64,000 nt of DNA, from contig NZ_PGVB01000029.1 in assembly GCF_002860205.1 (NCBI RefSeq), positions 124,001 to 188,000 on the forward strand. Reading direction: 5' to 3'. Shown here in pieces: positions 36,637 through 46,822 of the stretch; the first letter of the stretch is position 1, and every line of letters starts with the position of its first letter. The DNA comes from Bacillus sp. T33-2. GTDB lineage: Bacteria > Bacillota > Bacilli > Bacillales > Cytobacillaceae. The notes under the pieces are model-generated. The model was not told where the DNA came from. It did not search any database and saw only the letters and a list, made by a program, of their open reading frames with translations. The position numbers and the translations under genes were made by a program.

Positions 36637-37953
36637 TTGAGGAAAAACCTGAGGCGAATTTGTTCCAGTTTTCTTTTGGTGTTAATTTTGGCTGGCCTGG
36701 CCATTCCGTTAACAGCGTTGGCTAAAGACGAAATTGTGTACGTTGCGCCGATTGAAAATACAGTGGAAAAGGGACTGTATGCGTTTTTAAAAAGGGCTGT
36801 CGACACTGCAGAAGAGGCACAGGCGAAAGCAATTATATTTGAAGTGGACACACCTGGCGGGGCAGTCGATGCAGCTGCAGAGATTGGAAAGCTGCTCACG
36901 AGCGCCGATTTGAAAACGATTGCCTTTATTAATAAACAGGCACTTTCTGCCGGGGCCTATATTTCTTTATGTATGGATAAAATCTACATGGTGCCAGGTG
37001 CAACGATGGGATCTGCGGCAATCATCGACCAGCAGGGAAACGCCGCGGGCAAAAAGGCGGAATCATACTGGCTTGCAGCGATGAAAAGTGCAGCCGTGCA
37101 GGGAAACAGAGATCCGATATACGCGCTGGCCATGGCAGATGAAGATATAGACCTGCCGCAGTATGGGGCTGGCAAAGGAAAACTGCTGACATTGACCTCT
37201 GAGCAGGCACTTGAGGTAGATTACGCTGAAGACGAAGTGAATAATCTTGAGGAATTGCTTGCTGAAACGGGACTGGAGAATGCGGAAGTCAGAAATATAG
37301 ATGAAACCTTTGCAGAAAAAGCTGCCCGGTTTCTTACCCACCCGTTTGTCGTCACGGTGCTGCTGACTATTGGCATCCTTGGGTTCGTGCTTGAATTATT
37401 TTCGCCGGGGTTTGGACTGGCTGGATTTGTTGGCCTTTCAGCATTGCTGATGTTCTTTTTTGGGCATATGGTGGCCGGATTGGCCGGATATGAGACTATC
37501 ATATTGTTTATCATCGGCATAGGGCTGGTTCTGCTTGAATTCTTTGTGCCGGGGGGCATTATCGGAGCCCTGGGGTTCGCAGCCATTCTGGGAAGTTTCT
37601 TTCTTGCTGCGGATAATGTGGTCCACATGGCCATCTCGCTTTTGATTGCCATCAGTATTTCCATCCTTGCCGCAATAATCATGATGAGGGTGTTTGGCAA
37701 AAGGTTGAAACTGTTTAACAAAATCATTTTGACTGATTCTACCAGCACTGAGAAAGGTTTTGTATCCAATAAGAACAGGCTCGAGCTCATCGGCCTTGAA
37801 GGCGTGGCAATCACCCCGCTCCGGCCAGCGGGAACCGTTTTGATTGAGGACGAGCGGATTGACGTGGTCAGTGAAGGTGCATACATCCCTAAAGGAAGAA
37901 AGGTAAAGATAATAAAAACAGAAGGTTCAAGAATTGTAGTGAGAGAACTTTAA
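36637..37953 (+). CDS. yqeZ: NfeD family membrane serine protease-like protein
   Basis: The 438-residue protein has a signal peptide (about residues 1-29, ending LTALA), a ClpP-like domain with DTPGGAVD and the nucleophile in SAGAYIS, four or five membrane spans (about 240-365), and a C-terminal OB-fold NfeD domain. Long NfeD proteins work with flotillin-like partners, encoded next. TTG at 36637 is the start, after AAAGGAGGG; upstream frame covers the SigW promoter. Confidence 0.93.
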   Translation: MRKNLRRICSSFLLVLILAGLAIPLTALAKDEIVYVAPIENTVEKGLYAFLKRAVDTAEEAQAKAIIFEVDTPGGAVDAAAEIGKLLTSADLKTIAFINKQALSAGAYISLCMDKIYMVPGATMGSAAIIDQQGNAAGKKAESYWLAAMKSAAVQGNRDPIYALAMADEDIDLPQYGAGKGKLLTLTSEQALEVDYAEDEVNNLEELLAETGLENAEVRNIDETFAEKAARFLTHPFVVTVLLTIGILGFVLELFSPGFGLAGFVGLSALLMFFFGHMVAGLAGYETIILFIIGIGLVLLEFFVPGGIIGALGFAAILGSFFLAADNVVHMAISLLIAISISILAAIIMMRVFGKRLKLFNKIILTDSTSTEKGFVSNKNRLELIGLEGVAITPLRPAGTVLIEDERIDVVSEGAYIPKGRKVKIIKTEGSRIVVREL

Positions 37954-37980
37954 CATGTACTAAAAGGAGGTTAAAACACA

Positions 37981-38979
37981 ATGATAGATGCAGGAATGGC
38001 GTTTCTACTAATCGCAATTGTTCTTGGTGTAATCCTGCTTGGCGTTTTACTGACATTTGTGCCCGTGATGCTCTGGGTTTCCGCATTGGCAGCAGGAGTA
38101 AGGGTAAGCATTTTTACGCTGGTCGGAATGAGGCTGAGGCGGGTAATTCCAAGCAGGGTCATCAATCCATTGATCAAAGCCCATAAAGCCGGTTTGAATG
38201 TATCGACAAACCAGCTTGAAAGCCACTATTTAGCAGGGGGAAATGTTGACAGGGTTGTAAATGCATTGATTGCCGCACACCGCGCCAACATAGAACTGAG
38301 CTTTGAACGGAGCGCAGCAATTGACCTTGCTGGCCGAGATGTATTGGAAGCTGTCCAAATGAGCGTAAATCCGAAAGTAATCGAAACCCCTTTTATCGCC
38401 GGCGTGGCGATGAATGGGATCGAAGTAAAAGCAAAAGCGAGGATCACCGTCAGGGCAAACATCGACCGGCTCGTTGGAGGAGCTGGCGAGGAAACAGTGG
38501 TAGCTCGTGTTGGTGAAGGGATAGTGTCCACTATCGGATCTTCTGAAAACCATAAGAAAGTGTTGGAGAACCCTGATATGATCTCTCAAACAGTACTTTC
38601 AAAAGGGCTGGATTCGGGCACGGCTTTTGAAATTCTGTCGATAGACATTGCGGATGTTGATATCGGCAAAAATATTGGTGCCCACCTTCAGGCTGAGCAG
38701 GCTGAGGCAGACAAGAAAATTGCCCAGGCAAAGGCGGAAGAGCGCAGGGCCATGGCCGTGGCACAGGAACAGGAAATGAAAGCACGCGTGCAGGAAATGA
38801 GAGCGAAAGTAGTTGAATCCGAAGCGACCGTTCCTCTGGCGATGGCTGAAGCACTGCGGGAGGGAAATATTGGCGTGATGGACTATATGAACATCCAAAA
38901 TCTCAATGCTGACACAGACATGAGGGATTCAATCGGAAGATTGTCCAACGGCAAAAATAACCATGATAATAATGACTGA
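37981..38979 (+). CDS. floA: FloA, flotillin-like membrane microdomain protein
   Basis: The 332-residue protein has an N-terminal membrane loop (residues about 5-45), the YqfA/FloA core with [15 protein letters not shown], and a coiled-coil region rich in Ala, Glu, Gln and Lys (about 238-285). FloA organises functional membrane microdomains and cell-wall synthesis. GGAGG lies 10 bases before the ATG. It is cotranscribed with yqeZ from the SigW promoter. Confidence 0.96.
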   Translation: MIDAGMAFLLIAIVLGVILLGVLLTFVPVMLWVSALAAGVRVSIFTLVGMRLRRVIPSRVINPLIKAHKAGLNVSTNQLESHYLAGGNVDRVVNALIAAHRANIELSFERSAAIDLAGRDVLEAVQMSVNPKVIETPFIAGVAMNGIEVKAKARITVRANIDRLVGGAGEETVVARVGEGIVSTIGSSENHKKVLENPDMISQTVLSKGLDSGTAFEILSIDIADVDIGKNIGAHLQAEQAEADKKIAQAKAEERRAMAVAQEQEMKARVQEMRAKVVESEATVPLAMAEALREGNIGVMDYMNIQNLNADTDMRDSIGRLSNGKNNHDNND

Positions 38980-39017
38980 CAGGAGAATCCCGCCCGGTAA
39001 AGAAGGAGGGCAGCTTG

Positions 39018-39458
39018 ATGGAAGTTCTATTTGATAATCCAATCATCCTCGCTATATTAATCGGACTCATCTCAATGTTCTTCAAAAACCTGAAAGGGAA
39101 TGGACAGGGCAAAAATCGACACCGCCCACTCCATCCTGTTGCCGGCAGGATGGCCGGGGACCCGGGAACACAGGAGAGCTCCAGTGAAACTGATAGAACC
39201 GCAGAGCGAAATATTGAGGAAATATACCGTTCAAAAAAAGCGGAATATCAGGAACTGCAGCAGGATATCAGCCCGGCATCTGATAACTCTCCAAAAAAAA
39301 TAGATTTGCAGCGCAGTGCGCCGACAGACTCTGGTTTGGCCATACACTTAAAGCCTGATAGTGAAAAACTGGTCGAAGGACTTATCTGGGCAGAGGTGCT
39401 GGGCCCGCCCCGGTCAAAAAAACCTCATCATACAATGGGCGGCCGGACTTGCAGATAA
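39018..39458 (+). CDS. yqfB: YqfB family protein
   Basis: The 146-residue protein has an N-terminal span (NPIILAILIGLISMFF, about residues 7-22), a long polar, low-complexity middle, and a short conserved end LVEGLIWAEVLGPPRSKKPH. I place it as YqfB from position and this C-terminal motif. Function unknown. ATG at 39018 is 7 bases after GGAGGG; the TTG just before it is too close to the site. Confidence 0.75.
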   Translation: MEVLFDNPIILAILIGLISMFFKNLKGNGQGKNRHRPLHPVAGRMAGDPGTQESSSETDRTAERNIEEIYRSKKAEYQELQQDISPASDNSPKKIDLQRSAPTDSGLAIHLKPDSEKLVEGLIWAEVLGPPRSKKPHHTMGGRTCR

Positions 39459-39486
39459 CCCTTCTGCAAAAACAAAAAGATGTGCT

Positions 39487-39535
39487 AGAACCCCCTTTTA
39501 ACTCATACATATGAGGTGAAAGGGGGTTCTTTTTT
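39487..39535 (+). terminator. Strong hairpin terminator that contains the yqfC ribosome binding site
   Basis: AGAACCCCCTTT (39487-39498) pairs with AAAGGGGGTTCT (39519-39530), and the loop holds a second stem CTCAT/ATGAG (39502-39506, 39511-39515). Six T follow, ending 2 bases before the yqfC ATG. The purine-rich AAAGGGGG that would serve as ribosome binding site lies in the 3' arm. Confidence 0.8.
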
Positions 39536-39536
39536 G

Positions 39537-39821
39537 ATGGCAAAAAAATTGAGCCAGCGGATCCGGAAATGGATGACCCAAAAAATGGACCTTCCTCAAG
39601 ACGTTCTCATGGATCTCCCCCGAATCACCATGATTGGCCATATCCACATTTATATTGAGAACCACCGGGGTTTATTAGCTTTTTCCGACGTGGAGCTGAG
39701 GCTGTTGTTAAAGCAGGGCCAGCTGCTCGTAAAAGGGAAAGCCTTTGTCATAAAAACCATTTTGCCTGAAGAAATATTGCTTGAGGGGAAAATCGACCAG
39801 GTCATATATATCAATGATTAA
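39537..39821 (+). CDS. yqfC: YqfC, sporulation-associated protein
   Basis: The 94-residue protein matches the YqfC sporulation family, with DVLMDLPRITMIGHIHIYIENHRG (positions about 22-45), ELRLLLKQGQLLVKGKAFVIK and an acidic end. ATG at 39537 gives the usual start MAKKL; GTG seven codons upstream lies in the hairpin. In B. subtilis yqfC and yqfD are expressed in the mother cell. The upstream hairpin makes its expression from the floA transcript unlikely unless regulated. Confidence 0.88.
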   Translation: MAKKLSQRIRKWMTQKMDLPQDVLMDLPRITMIGHIHIYIENHRGLLAFSDVELRLLLKQGQLLVKGKAFVIKTILPEEILLEGKIDQVIYIND

Positions 39822-39836
39822 TGCAGGGGGAAGGGC

Positions 39837-41024
39837 ATGAAAAACCGATGGATTGAATATTATTCTGGTATTTTAAAAGTGAAAGTATCCGGAAAGGGCA
39901 TAGAAAGATTTCTTAACCAGCTGATCAGAATGGACATCCATGTATGGAATGTGAAAAGACATGGAACAGAGGCAGTTGTATTCAGCATGAGGCTGAAGGA
40001 CGCAAAAAAATTAAGGGGCCCGGCCAGGTCATACGGGTGTAAAATAAGATTTCTTGAACGGTCCGGCGGGCCTTTCTTTTTATACCGTTTGTGGACAAAC
40101 AGCGGATTCGTGCTGGGGGCCATTGTCTTTTTGTTTGTGGTCATCTTTTTATCAAACATGGTATGGGGAATACAAATAAAAGGGGCAAGCCCTGCTACAG
40201 AGCACCTGATCCGTAAAGAATTGGACAAGATGGGGATCAAAACGGGCACGTTGCAGTTTTTCATTGGCAGCCCCGAGTCGATCCAAAGGGAATTGACCGA
40301 TAATATTGAGGCTCTCACGTGGGTTGGTGTTGATCTAAAAGGGACAACCTATCATTTTCAGGTTGTAGAAAAGGATGAGCCGGAAAAACCTGAAATGCTA
40401 AGCCCTCAAAATCTGGTGGCTGACAGGGAAGCTGTCATCCATAGCATGTTTGTTGAAAAAGGTGAACCTGTCGTAAGCATCAATGATTATGTCAAAGAGG
40501 GAGACTTGCTTGTGTCAGGCTTGATTGGCAAAGAAGAAGAAAAGCAGGCTGTGGCAGCCAAAGGTGAGGTGCATGGTATTACCTGGTATGAAACACAAGT
40601 GGAAATCCCTCTGAAAAGCAAATTCCAGGTTTTTAATGGAAAGGAAAAAAGAAAGTTTTTTATAAAGCTTGGCAAACTTGCCATCCCTGTTTGGGGATTT
40701 GGCAAACCCGAATTCAAACAATATGAGACAGCGTCACATGATCATACAATCAAACTTTTTAAATGGGAGCTCCCACTTGCATTCAGGAAGGAGACGATCC
40801 GGGAAAGCGAACAGGTTACACGGGTCTATACCCGTTTGGAAGCGATCTCCAGTGCAAAAGAAATAGCGAGAAAAGATATAAAAAGCCGCCTTTCTGAGGA
40901 TGCTAAGATAAAAGAAGAAAAAATTTTACATCAGTCGATTGAGAATGATAAAGTAAAGGTAATCATTTCGTTTGATATTATTCAGGATATTGCAAAAGAA
41001 CAACCAATTATCCAAGGAGATTGA
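39837..41024 (+). CDS. yqfD: YqfD, sporulation protein
   Basis: The 395-residue protein has a cytoplasmic start, a membrane span (FVLGAIVFLFVVIFLSNMVW, about residues 91-110), and a large outer part with beta-rich domains; a span-rich POTRA-like segment follows the membrane piece. It belongs to the stage IV YqfD family. GGGGGAAGG precedes the ATG; it starts 15 bases after yqfC. Confidence 0.92.
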   Translation: MKNRWIEYYSGILKVKVSGKGIERFLNQLIRMDIHVWNVKRHGTEAVVFSMRLKDAKKLRGPARSYGCKIRFLERSGGPFFLYRLWTNSGFVLGAIVFLFVVIFLSNMVWGIQIKGASPATEHLIRKELDKMGIKTGTLQFFIGSPESIQRELTDNIEALTWVGVDLKGTTYHFQVVEKDEPEKPEMLSPQNLVADREAVIHSMFVEKGEPVVSINDYVKEGDLLVSGLIGKEEEKQAVAAKGEVHGITWYETQVEIPLKSKFQVFNGKEKRKFFIKLGKLAIPVWGFGKPEFKQYETASHDHTIKLFKWELPLAFRKETIRESEQVTRVYTRLEAISSAKEIARKDIKSRLSEDAKIKEEKILHQSIENDKVKVIISFDIIQDIAKEQPIIQGD

Positions 41025-41026
41025 GA

Positions 41027-41986
41027 ATGGCAGAAGATTTGTTGACAATTGAAATAAAACTTGAAGATCCAGATGAAGCTGTTTCGTTATTCGGGAATGC
41101 TGATGCCAACCTGAAAATCATTGAACAGCAGCTCGGTGTATCCATTGTTACCAGGGGTGAATCAATCAGTGTAGCCGGAAATACGGAGAACGCCAAATTG
41201 GCGAACAGTGTCCTTGTTAATCTTCTTTCTGTGATTCGCAAAGGAATTAACATCAGCGGGAGGGATGTATTTTATGCAGTCCAAATGGCTGAAAAAGGCA
41301 CATTGGAGTATTTTCATGACCTGTATGATGAAGAAATAACGAAAAATGCCAAAGGCAAGCCGATCAGGGTAAAAACGCTCGGACAGCGATATTATATAGA
41401 GGCAATCAAAAAGAATGACCTGGTGTTCGGTGTCGGACCCGCAGGCACAGGGAAAACGTTTCTTGCAGTAGTAATGGCAGTGAACGCGCTCAAAAACGGG
41501 CATATGAATAAAATCATTTTGACACGCCCTGCGGTAGAAGCGGGGGAGAGCCTCGGCTTTCTGCCGGGTGACCTGAAGGAGAAAGTGGATCCGTACTTGC
41601 GCCCGCTGTACGATTCGCTCCATGATGTACTGGGCGCCGAACATACTCAGCGGCTGATTGAACGGGGCACAATTGAAATTGCCCCGCTGGCTTATATGAG
41701 GGGACGCACACTTGATGACGCGTTTGTCATTTTGGATGAAGCCCAAAATACAACCCAGGCGCAAATGAAAATGTTTCTGACAAGGCTGGGTTTTGGTTCA
41801 AAGATGGTCATAACCGGGGATAATACCCAGGTGGACCTGCCAAAAGGTGTAAGGTCAGGATTGATTGTTGCTGAAGAGATACTTGGGGCAGTTCAGGGAA
41901 TCTCTTTCGTTCATCTTGAACAGTCGGATGTCGTCCGGCATCCTCTCGTTGCAAAGATCATTTCAGCGTACGTAAATAAACAATAA
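41027..41986 (+). CDS. phoH: PhoH-like ATPase
   Basis: The 319-residue cytosolic NTPase has Walker A GPAGTGKT (about residues 138-145) and Walker B FVILDEAQN (about 232-240), with VITGDNTQVDLP after it. It often lies beside ybeY, suggesting a link to RNA metabolism. ATG at 41027 is 7 bases after AAGGAG; it follows yqfD by 2 bases. Confidence 0.95.
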   Translation: MAEDLLTIEIKLEDPDEAVSLFGNADANLKIIEQQLGVSIVTRGESISVAGNTENAKLANSVLVNLLSVIRKGINISGRDVFYAVQMAEKGTLEYFHDLYDEEITKNAKGKPIRVKTLGQRYYIEAIKKNDLVFGVGPAGTGKTFLAVVMAVNALKNGHMNKIILTRPAVEAGESLGFLPGDLKEKVDPYLRPLYDSLHDVLGAEHTQRLIERGTIEIAPLAYMRGRTLDDAFVILDEAQNTTQAQMKMFLTRLGFGSKMVITGDNTQVDLPKGVRSGLIVAEEILGAVQGISFVHLEQSDVVRHPLVAKIISAYVNKQ

Positions 41987-41990
41987 TCAA

Positions 41991-42021
41991 CAGCCCGTCC
42001 TATTTCAGGAGCGGGCTTTAC
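41991..42021 (+). terminator. Terminator after phoH
   Basis: AGCCCG pairs with CGGGCT (41992-41997, 42012-42017) with additional TCCT/AGGA pairing inside, followed by TTTA. Confidence 0.65.
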
Positions 42022-42134
42022 TCACTGCTTTCAATAGTAGATGAAAGTTCGGACAAAAACTGTTATGATGTTACATAACAAAAGTTTACACACGCTTATC
42101 TGGCAGCTAAAGCCATGGCAGGAGGGCAATAAAG

Positions 42135-44327
42135 GTGGAAAAGCTCCAGCAGCATTTAAATGCAATAAGAAACTTGCTGAATATTACATTCTTTAAAATT
42201 CTGTTATATTCTTTGATCGGAATTTTCCTGTATGCAGCGATGTACAGCAATGTAAAACCTGAAAAGCTTGATTTAAGCCTTTTTAGTGTAGCCGGCCAGA
42301 CCGTCCGTTCTCCTATTACGGTGGAGGATAAATCAAACACTGAAAAGAAGCGCAAAGAGGCTTTGGAACAAGTGGAGGATGTTTATATCCTTAAAAAGGA
42401 ATACACCGAGAACCGGGTAGACCTGATTACCTCCATTTTCGAGTCCGCTTCTGAAGTAAACGATGAAGCAAAAGAAGAAGCAGACAGCAAAAATCGGGAA
42501 GGCGCGGAAAACGGACAGAGCTCGGGTGGTGCACCGCCAGTAACCGATCTGCCCATCTCCGACAAATTGACAAGATTAAAGGCGAAGCTGACGGCTGATG
42601 TGACAAAAGACATATCAGACGTGGTGCTCACGGCGTTGCTTCAGGCTCCCAAGGATGAGCTTGCAATCAGCAAGGATTTGGCAGTCACCGCCATAAATAA
42701 TGTGATGAGCCAGCGCATACCGGGGGATGACGTTGAAAATGCAAAAAAACGGGTCGAGGAGGAATTAAAGTATTCCAGCCTGAGCTCAAGTATGAAAAAC
42801 GCTGTAATTGAACTTGGCCGTTATGCTATAGTCCAGAATGAGTTTTACGATCCTGAAGCCACACAGGAGTTGAGACAGCAGGCAATAGACAAAGTAGAGC
42901 CAGTGAAAATCCTTGAAGGGCAGATTCTCGTCGAGGAAGGCCAACTCATAAACAATGAAATATACAAGCAGCTTAAGCTGGTAGGTCTGCTTGAAAGCGA
43001 AAATTCATTCATGCCCTTCGCCGGGTTGGCATTGCTTCTCATCATTTTAGTATCTGCCATGTATTTTATTTTTAGTGACATGGATGGCGTTGTTGAGAAA
43101 AAACAGGCACATTTACTGATTTTCAGCCTTATATTCGTCATTGCTGTGATGATCATGAAACTGCTCAGCATTTTTAAGGAATTCGGGTACTTCGAGACCG
43201 GGTATATCTTTCCGGCTGCCATGGGTGCGATGCTCATAAAGATACTGGTTGATGAAAGGATTGCTGTTTTCCAGACGGTTATGCTCGCCCTGTGCGGCAG
43301 CATCATTTTTAATGAAGGAGTCACAGGCGCATTAAACGTCACGGTAGGATTTTATATTCTTATCAGCGGACAGGCCGGGATACTGTTTTTGAGAAAGCAG
43401 AATCACCGATCAAAAATATTGCAGTCCGGACTTTTGGTTGGGCTTGTAAACTTGATATTGATTGTTTCATTTTCTTTTTTGAGGAACAGCCACTACTCCG
43501 GCATTGAATATGGATATTATTTTATGGTGGCACTGCTGTCGGGAATCAGTTCGGCGGTTTTAGCCATCGGTCTGCTGCCATTTTTTGAAGCTGGATTTGG
43601 CATACTATCTACGATGAGGCTGATTGAGTTATCCAATCCAAATCATCCGCTGCTAAGGAAAATCCTGACAGAAGCACCCGGTACTTACCACCACAGCGTG
43701 ATGGTGGCCAATCTCGCAGAGTCGGCCTGTGAAGCGATCGGCGCGAATGGGCTTCTGGCAAGAGTAGGCTGTTATTACCATGATATTGGCAAAACGAAAC
43801 GCCCGCAATTTTTTATAGAAAACCAGATGAACATTGAAAATCCCCATGACAGGCTCCCACCGCAAACAAGTAAAAATATTATCATTGCCCACGTTGCAGA
43901 TGGTGCAGAAATGCTGAGGAAACACCGGATGCCAAAGGAAATTGTCGAAATTGCGGAACAGCATCATGGCACGACATTGCTGAAGTATTTTTTCCATAAA
44001 GCGAAACAAGGCGGGGCGGATGTTAAAGAGGCGGATTACCGGTATCCCGGCCCTAAGGCCAGGACGAAAGAGTCAGCCATCATCGGGATTGCTGACAGTG
44101 TAGAGGCAGCGGTACGTTCGATGTCCCATCCCACTCCTGACCAGATTGAGGCGCTGGTCAGGAACATCATTTCCGACAGGCTTCAGGATGGGCAGTTGTC
44201 GGAGTGTGACATAACCCTGAAAGAACTGGAGACGGTTGCATTCACGATGCATGAAACATTGAAAGGGATTTTTCATTCAAGGATTGAATATCCGGAAATG
44301 ACTAAACAGAAGGTGAAGCAGGCATGA
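42135..44327 (+). CDS. pgpH: PgpH, 7TM-HD cyclic-di-AMP phosphodiesterase
   Basis: The 730-residue membrane enzyme hydrolyses c-di-AMP. It has one N-terminal span, a large extracellular domain (about residues 45-285), seven spans (about 290-500), and a cytosolic HD domain with [13 protein letters not shown] and YYHDIGK (HD at about residue 544-545). GTG start after GGAGGGCAATAAAG. Its stop overlaps the ybeY start (ATGA). Confidence 0.95.
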   Translation: MEKLQQHLNAIRNLLNITFFKILLYSLIGIFLYAAMYSNVKPEKLDLSLFSVAGQTVRSPITVEDKSNTEKKRKEALEQVEDVYILKKEYTENRVDLITSIFESASEVNDEAKEEADSKNREGAENGQSSGGAPPVTDLPISDKLTRLKAKLTADVTKDISDVVLTALLQAPKDELAISKDLAVTAINNVMSQRIPGDDVENAKKRVEEELKYSSLSSSMKNAVIELGRYAIVQNEFYDPEATQELRQQAIDKVEPVKILEGQILVEEGQLINNEIYKQLKLVGLLESENSFMPFAGLALLLIILVSAMYFIFSDMDGVVEKKQAHLLIFSLIFVIAVMIMKLLSIFKEFGYFETGYIFPAAMGAMLIKILVDERIAVFQTVMLALCGSIIFNEGVTGALNVTVGFYILISGQAGILFLRKQNHRSKILQSGLLVGLVNLILIVSFSFLRNSHYSGIEYGYYFMVALLSGISSAVLAIGLLPFFEAGFGILSTMRLIELSNPNHPLLRKILTEAPGTYHHSVMVANLAESACEAIGANGLLARVGCYYHDIGKTKRPQFFIENQMNIENPHDRLPPQTSKNIIIAHVADGAEMLRKHRMPKEIVEIAEQHHGTTLLKYFFHKAKQGGADVKEADYRYPGPKARTKESAIIGIADSVEAAVRSMSHPTPDQIEALVRNIISDRLQDGQLSECDITLKELETVAFTMHETLKGIFHSRIEYPEMTKQKVKQA

Positions 44328-44794
44328 CTTTGGAAATTGATTTTCTTGACGAAGTAAACAGATTGTCAGAGGAAGAAATGGCGGAAATCCAACGATTGTT
44401 GAATTTTGCCGCCCAAAAAGAAAATATTGAACCCGGGAGTGAGCTTTCAGTTACATTTGTCTCAAATGAACGTATCCAGGAAATCAACCGGGATTATCGG
44501 GACAAGGACAGGGCAACCGATGTCATATCATTCGCCATGGAGGAGCTTGGAGAGGGAGAGACGATGGTGGTTGGAGGGGACATGCCAAGGGTGCTTGGTG
44601 ATATCATTATTTCCGTGTCCAAAGCGCAGGAACAGGCTGAAGAATACAATCACCCGTTTATGAGGGAACTGGGCTTTTTAGCTGTGCATGGTTTCCTCCA
44701 TCTGCTCGGGTATGATCACGAAACTGAGCAGGACGAAAAGAAGATGTTCTCCAGGCAGAAGGAAATTTTGGATGAATACGGACTCAAACGGTAA
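44324..44794 (+). CDS. ybeY: YbeY endoribonuclease
   Basis: The 156-residue zinc endoribonuclease matures 16S rRNA and takes part in ribosome quality control. The metal motif [11 protein letters not shown] (His-x3-His-x5-His) is near residues 125-135, and [11 protein letters not shown] is the conserved N-terminal block. It is coupled to pgpH by a 4-base overlap and overlaps dgkA by 23 bases. Confidence 0.97.
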   Translation: MTLEIDFLDEVNRLSEEEMAEIQRLLNFAAQKENIEPGSELSVTFVSNERIQEINRDYRDKDRATDVISFAMEELGEGETMVVGGDMPRVLGDIIISVSKAQEQAEEYNHPFMRELGFLAVHGFLHLLGYDHETEQDEKKMFSRQKEILDEYGLKR

Positions 44795-45167
44795 ATTAAG
44801 CCGCAGGAAACATAAACTGGCAGCCTCGTTTGGTTTTGCATTTAAAGGAATCACTTTCACAGTGAGAAATGAACGTAATATGCAGATCCACCTGGGGCTG
44901 TCGACGGGAGTCCTGCTGGCAGGGTTCATTCTTGGGCTTACGCGGGTGGAATGGCTTTTCGTGATTTTCGCGATTGGTGGAATGCTTGCGTTGGAAATAG
45001 TCAATACAGCAATTGAAAAGGCAGTCGATTTAGCCTCTCAAGAGTATCACCCACTTGCGAAGCAGGCGAAAGACATAGCCGCTGGTGCTGTTCTGATCTT
45101 CGCGTTTATTTGCGTCCTGGTGGGATTGATCATCTTTGTGCCAAAGCTTGCGGACATCATAAATTAA
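44772..45167 (+). CDS. dgkA: DgkA, undecaprenol kinase family
   Basis: The 131-residue membrane kinase has three spans and the family signature [17 protein letters not shown] (about residues 72-88). In Gram-positive bacteria this family phosphorylates undecaprenol, a lipid carrier step. ATG at 44772 follows AAGGAAA inside ybeY; the overlap suggests coupled translation. Confidence 0.92.
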   Translation: MNTDSNGKLSRRKHKLAASFGFAFKGITFTVRNERNMQIHLGLSTGVLLAGFILGLTRVEWLFVIFAIGGMLALEIVNTAIEKAVDLASQEYHPLAKQAKDIAAGAVLIFAFICVLVGLIIFVPKLADIIN

Positions 45168-45179
45168 TTTTTCCTTTAA

Positions 45180-45205
45180 GGTTGCCTGTCCCGGCAACTT
45201 TTTGT
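45180..45205 (+). terminator. Terminator after dgkA
   Basis: GTTGCC (45181-45186) pairs with GGCAAC (45193-45198), followed by TTTTTG. The rest of the 45206-45399 gap is AT-rich with no gene seen. Confidence 0.75.
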
Positions 45206-45399
45206 TTGTATGGACTCCTGGGAAGACTCCCTCTTATTGAAAACGTTGTCCATATTAAGTAAAATGACAGGATAGTACATATATTACCACTGTAATTATG
45301 TTTTTTGAAAATTAAAAATTTTTTATTACGTTTTTGCTACAACCGATGAAATTCCAGTAAAAATAAGGTAAAATAAAATGTAAGGAAGGAAGAAAAATA

Positions 45400-45531
45400 G
45401 TGGACTTAAACAATTTAGGCAGCCCAAATGAAATGAAGATGGTTTTGGCCAATCCGAAAGGGGATAATAAAGAAATAACGGTTAAACAATTACTGCCAGA
45501 AGCATTTTCCCCGGAGGAATTACATGTATAA
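45400..45531 (+). pseudogene. cdd: C-terminal relic of cytidine deaminase
   Basis: A 43-codon frame with GTG start after GGAAGGAAG encodes a peptide whose last 32 residues, [18 protein letters not shown] then [13 protein letters not shown], align with the end of Bacillus Cdd ([30 protein letters not shown] in B. subtilis, from memory, split here for length). The catalytic HAE and PCxxC zinc sites are gone, so it cannot deaminate cytidine. cdd normally lies just here between dgkA and era. The frame overlaps era by 8 bases and contains the era ribosome binding site CCGGAGGAA, which may explain why the tail was kept. Confidence 0.8.
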
Positions 45532-46441
45532 TGCCAATGACACAACATTTAAATCAGGCTTCATTTCAATTATCGGAAGGCCGAATGTAGGCAAATCCAC
45601 TTTCCTGAACCGTGTTATCGGCCAAAAGATTGCCATTATGAGTGATAAGCCGCAGACAACGCGCAACAAGGTTCAGGGTGTGTTAACACTGGATGATTCA
45701 CAGCTTATCTTTATTGATACGCCGGGCATCCACAAGCCAAAGCACAAGCTTGGTGATTTCATGATGAAGGTAGCCCAGAATACGTTAAAAGAGGTAGACC
45801 TGATCCTGTTTATGGTAAACGCTGAAGAGGGATTTGGCCGCGGTGAAGAATTTATTATCGAAAAATTCCAGACCGTAAAGACGCCAATTTTTCTCGTAAT
45901 AAATAAAATTGATTTAATCCATCCCGATCAGCTTTTAGCCTTGATTGATTCTTACAAAGAAAAATATCCATTTAAGGAAATTGTACCGATTTCAGCACTG
46001 ACCGGAAACAATATCGAAAAGCTGCTCGAGCAAATAAAAGGCTACCTGCCGGAAGGTCCCCAATATTACCCGGCGGACCAGGTCACCGACCACCCGGAAA
46101 GGTTTATTATTACAGAATTGATCAGGGAAAAGGCATTGCATTTGACCCGTGAAGAGATTCCGCATTCGATGGCAGTCGTGATGGAAAAAATGGAACAAAA
46201 GCCTGGCAAAGAGGTCGTGCATGTCATGGCGACCATCATAGTTGAAAGAGATTCGCAAAAAGGCATCATCATCGGCAAGCAAGGGAAAATGCTCAAAGAA
46301 ATTGGGCAGCGTGCCCGGATCGACATAGAAAATCTCCTTGGCACAAAAGTTTTTTTGGAACTGTGGGTGAAAGTGCAGAAGGATTGGAGAAACAGGGCCT
46401 CACAGCTCCGCGATTTCGGATTCCGTGATGATGAATATTAA
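45524..46441 (+). CDS. era: Era GTPase
   Basis: The 305-residue GTPase binds the 3' end of 16S rRNA in 30S maturation. GTPase motifs GRPNVGKST (about residues 17-25), [10 protein letters not shown] and NKIDLI are clear, and a KH domain at the end carries [17 protein letters not shown] at 45524 is 7 bases after GGAGG, inside the cdd relic. Confidence 0.98.
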   Translation: MYNANDTTFKSGFISIIGRPNVGKSTFLNRVIGQKIAIMSDKPQTTRNKVQGVLTLDDSQLIFIDTPGIHKPKHKLGDFMMKVAQNTLKEVDLILFMVNAEEGFGRGEEFIIEKFQTVKTPIFLVINKIDLIHPDQLLALIDSYKEKYPFKEIVPISALTGNNIEKLLEQIKGYLPEGPQYYPADQVTDHPERFIITELIREKALHLTREEIPHSMAVVMEKMEQKPGKEVVHVMATIIVERDSQKGIIIGKQGKMLKEIGQRARIDIENLLGTKVFLELWVKVQKDWRNRASQLRDFGFRDDEY

Positions 46442-46646
46442 AGGGCAGACAGGAGACAGGGATGGCCGGCTGCCCCAATACACTAAAAAAACAGCCCTAA
46501 CTAGACTATTAAGCTCTTTTGCCAATTATGCGCATTATCGATTGACAATTTTTATGTAACATGAAAAATGGACTGACAGGCTATGATATTGATATAGATT
46601 CGGGATATAAAATTGCTAGTTGAATATTTGAAAGGTGGGGTTTTCG

Positions 46647-46790
46647 ATGTTGGATTTTACCTGGAAGGTGTTTTCACAAACAGGTAACATTGACACATAT
46701 CTTCTCTTCAAGGAATTGGAGAAGGACACACAAGAAATGCCCGGTAATCAGGAGGAAGAGCTAGCAGAAATTGATTTTCCCATCTCATAG
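46647..46790 (+). CDS. yqzL: YqzL family small protein
   Basis: The 47-residue protein reads MLDFTWKVFSQTGNIDTYLL at its start, which is the conserved Bacillus YqzL sequence, and lies between era and recO as usual. AAAGGTGGGG precedes the ATG. Function unknown. The 205-base gap before it shows a GGGCAG/CTGCCC repeat without a T run. Confidence 0.88.
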   Translation: MLDFTWKVFSQTGNIDTYLLFKELEKDTQEMPGNQEEELAEIDFPIS

Positions 46791-46822
46791 GTTTGTCCTG
46801 TTGCAACGGATGGTGACCGCTG

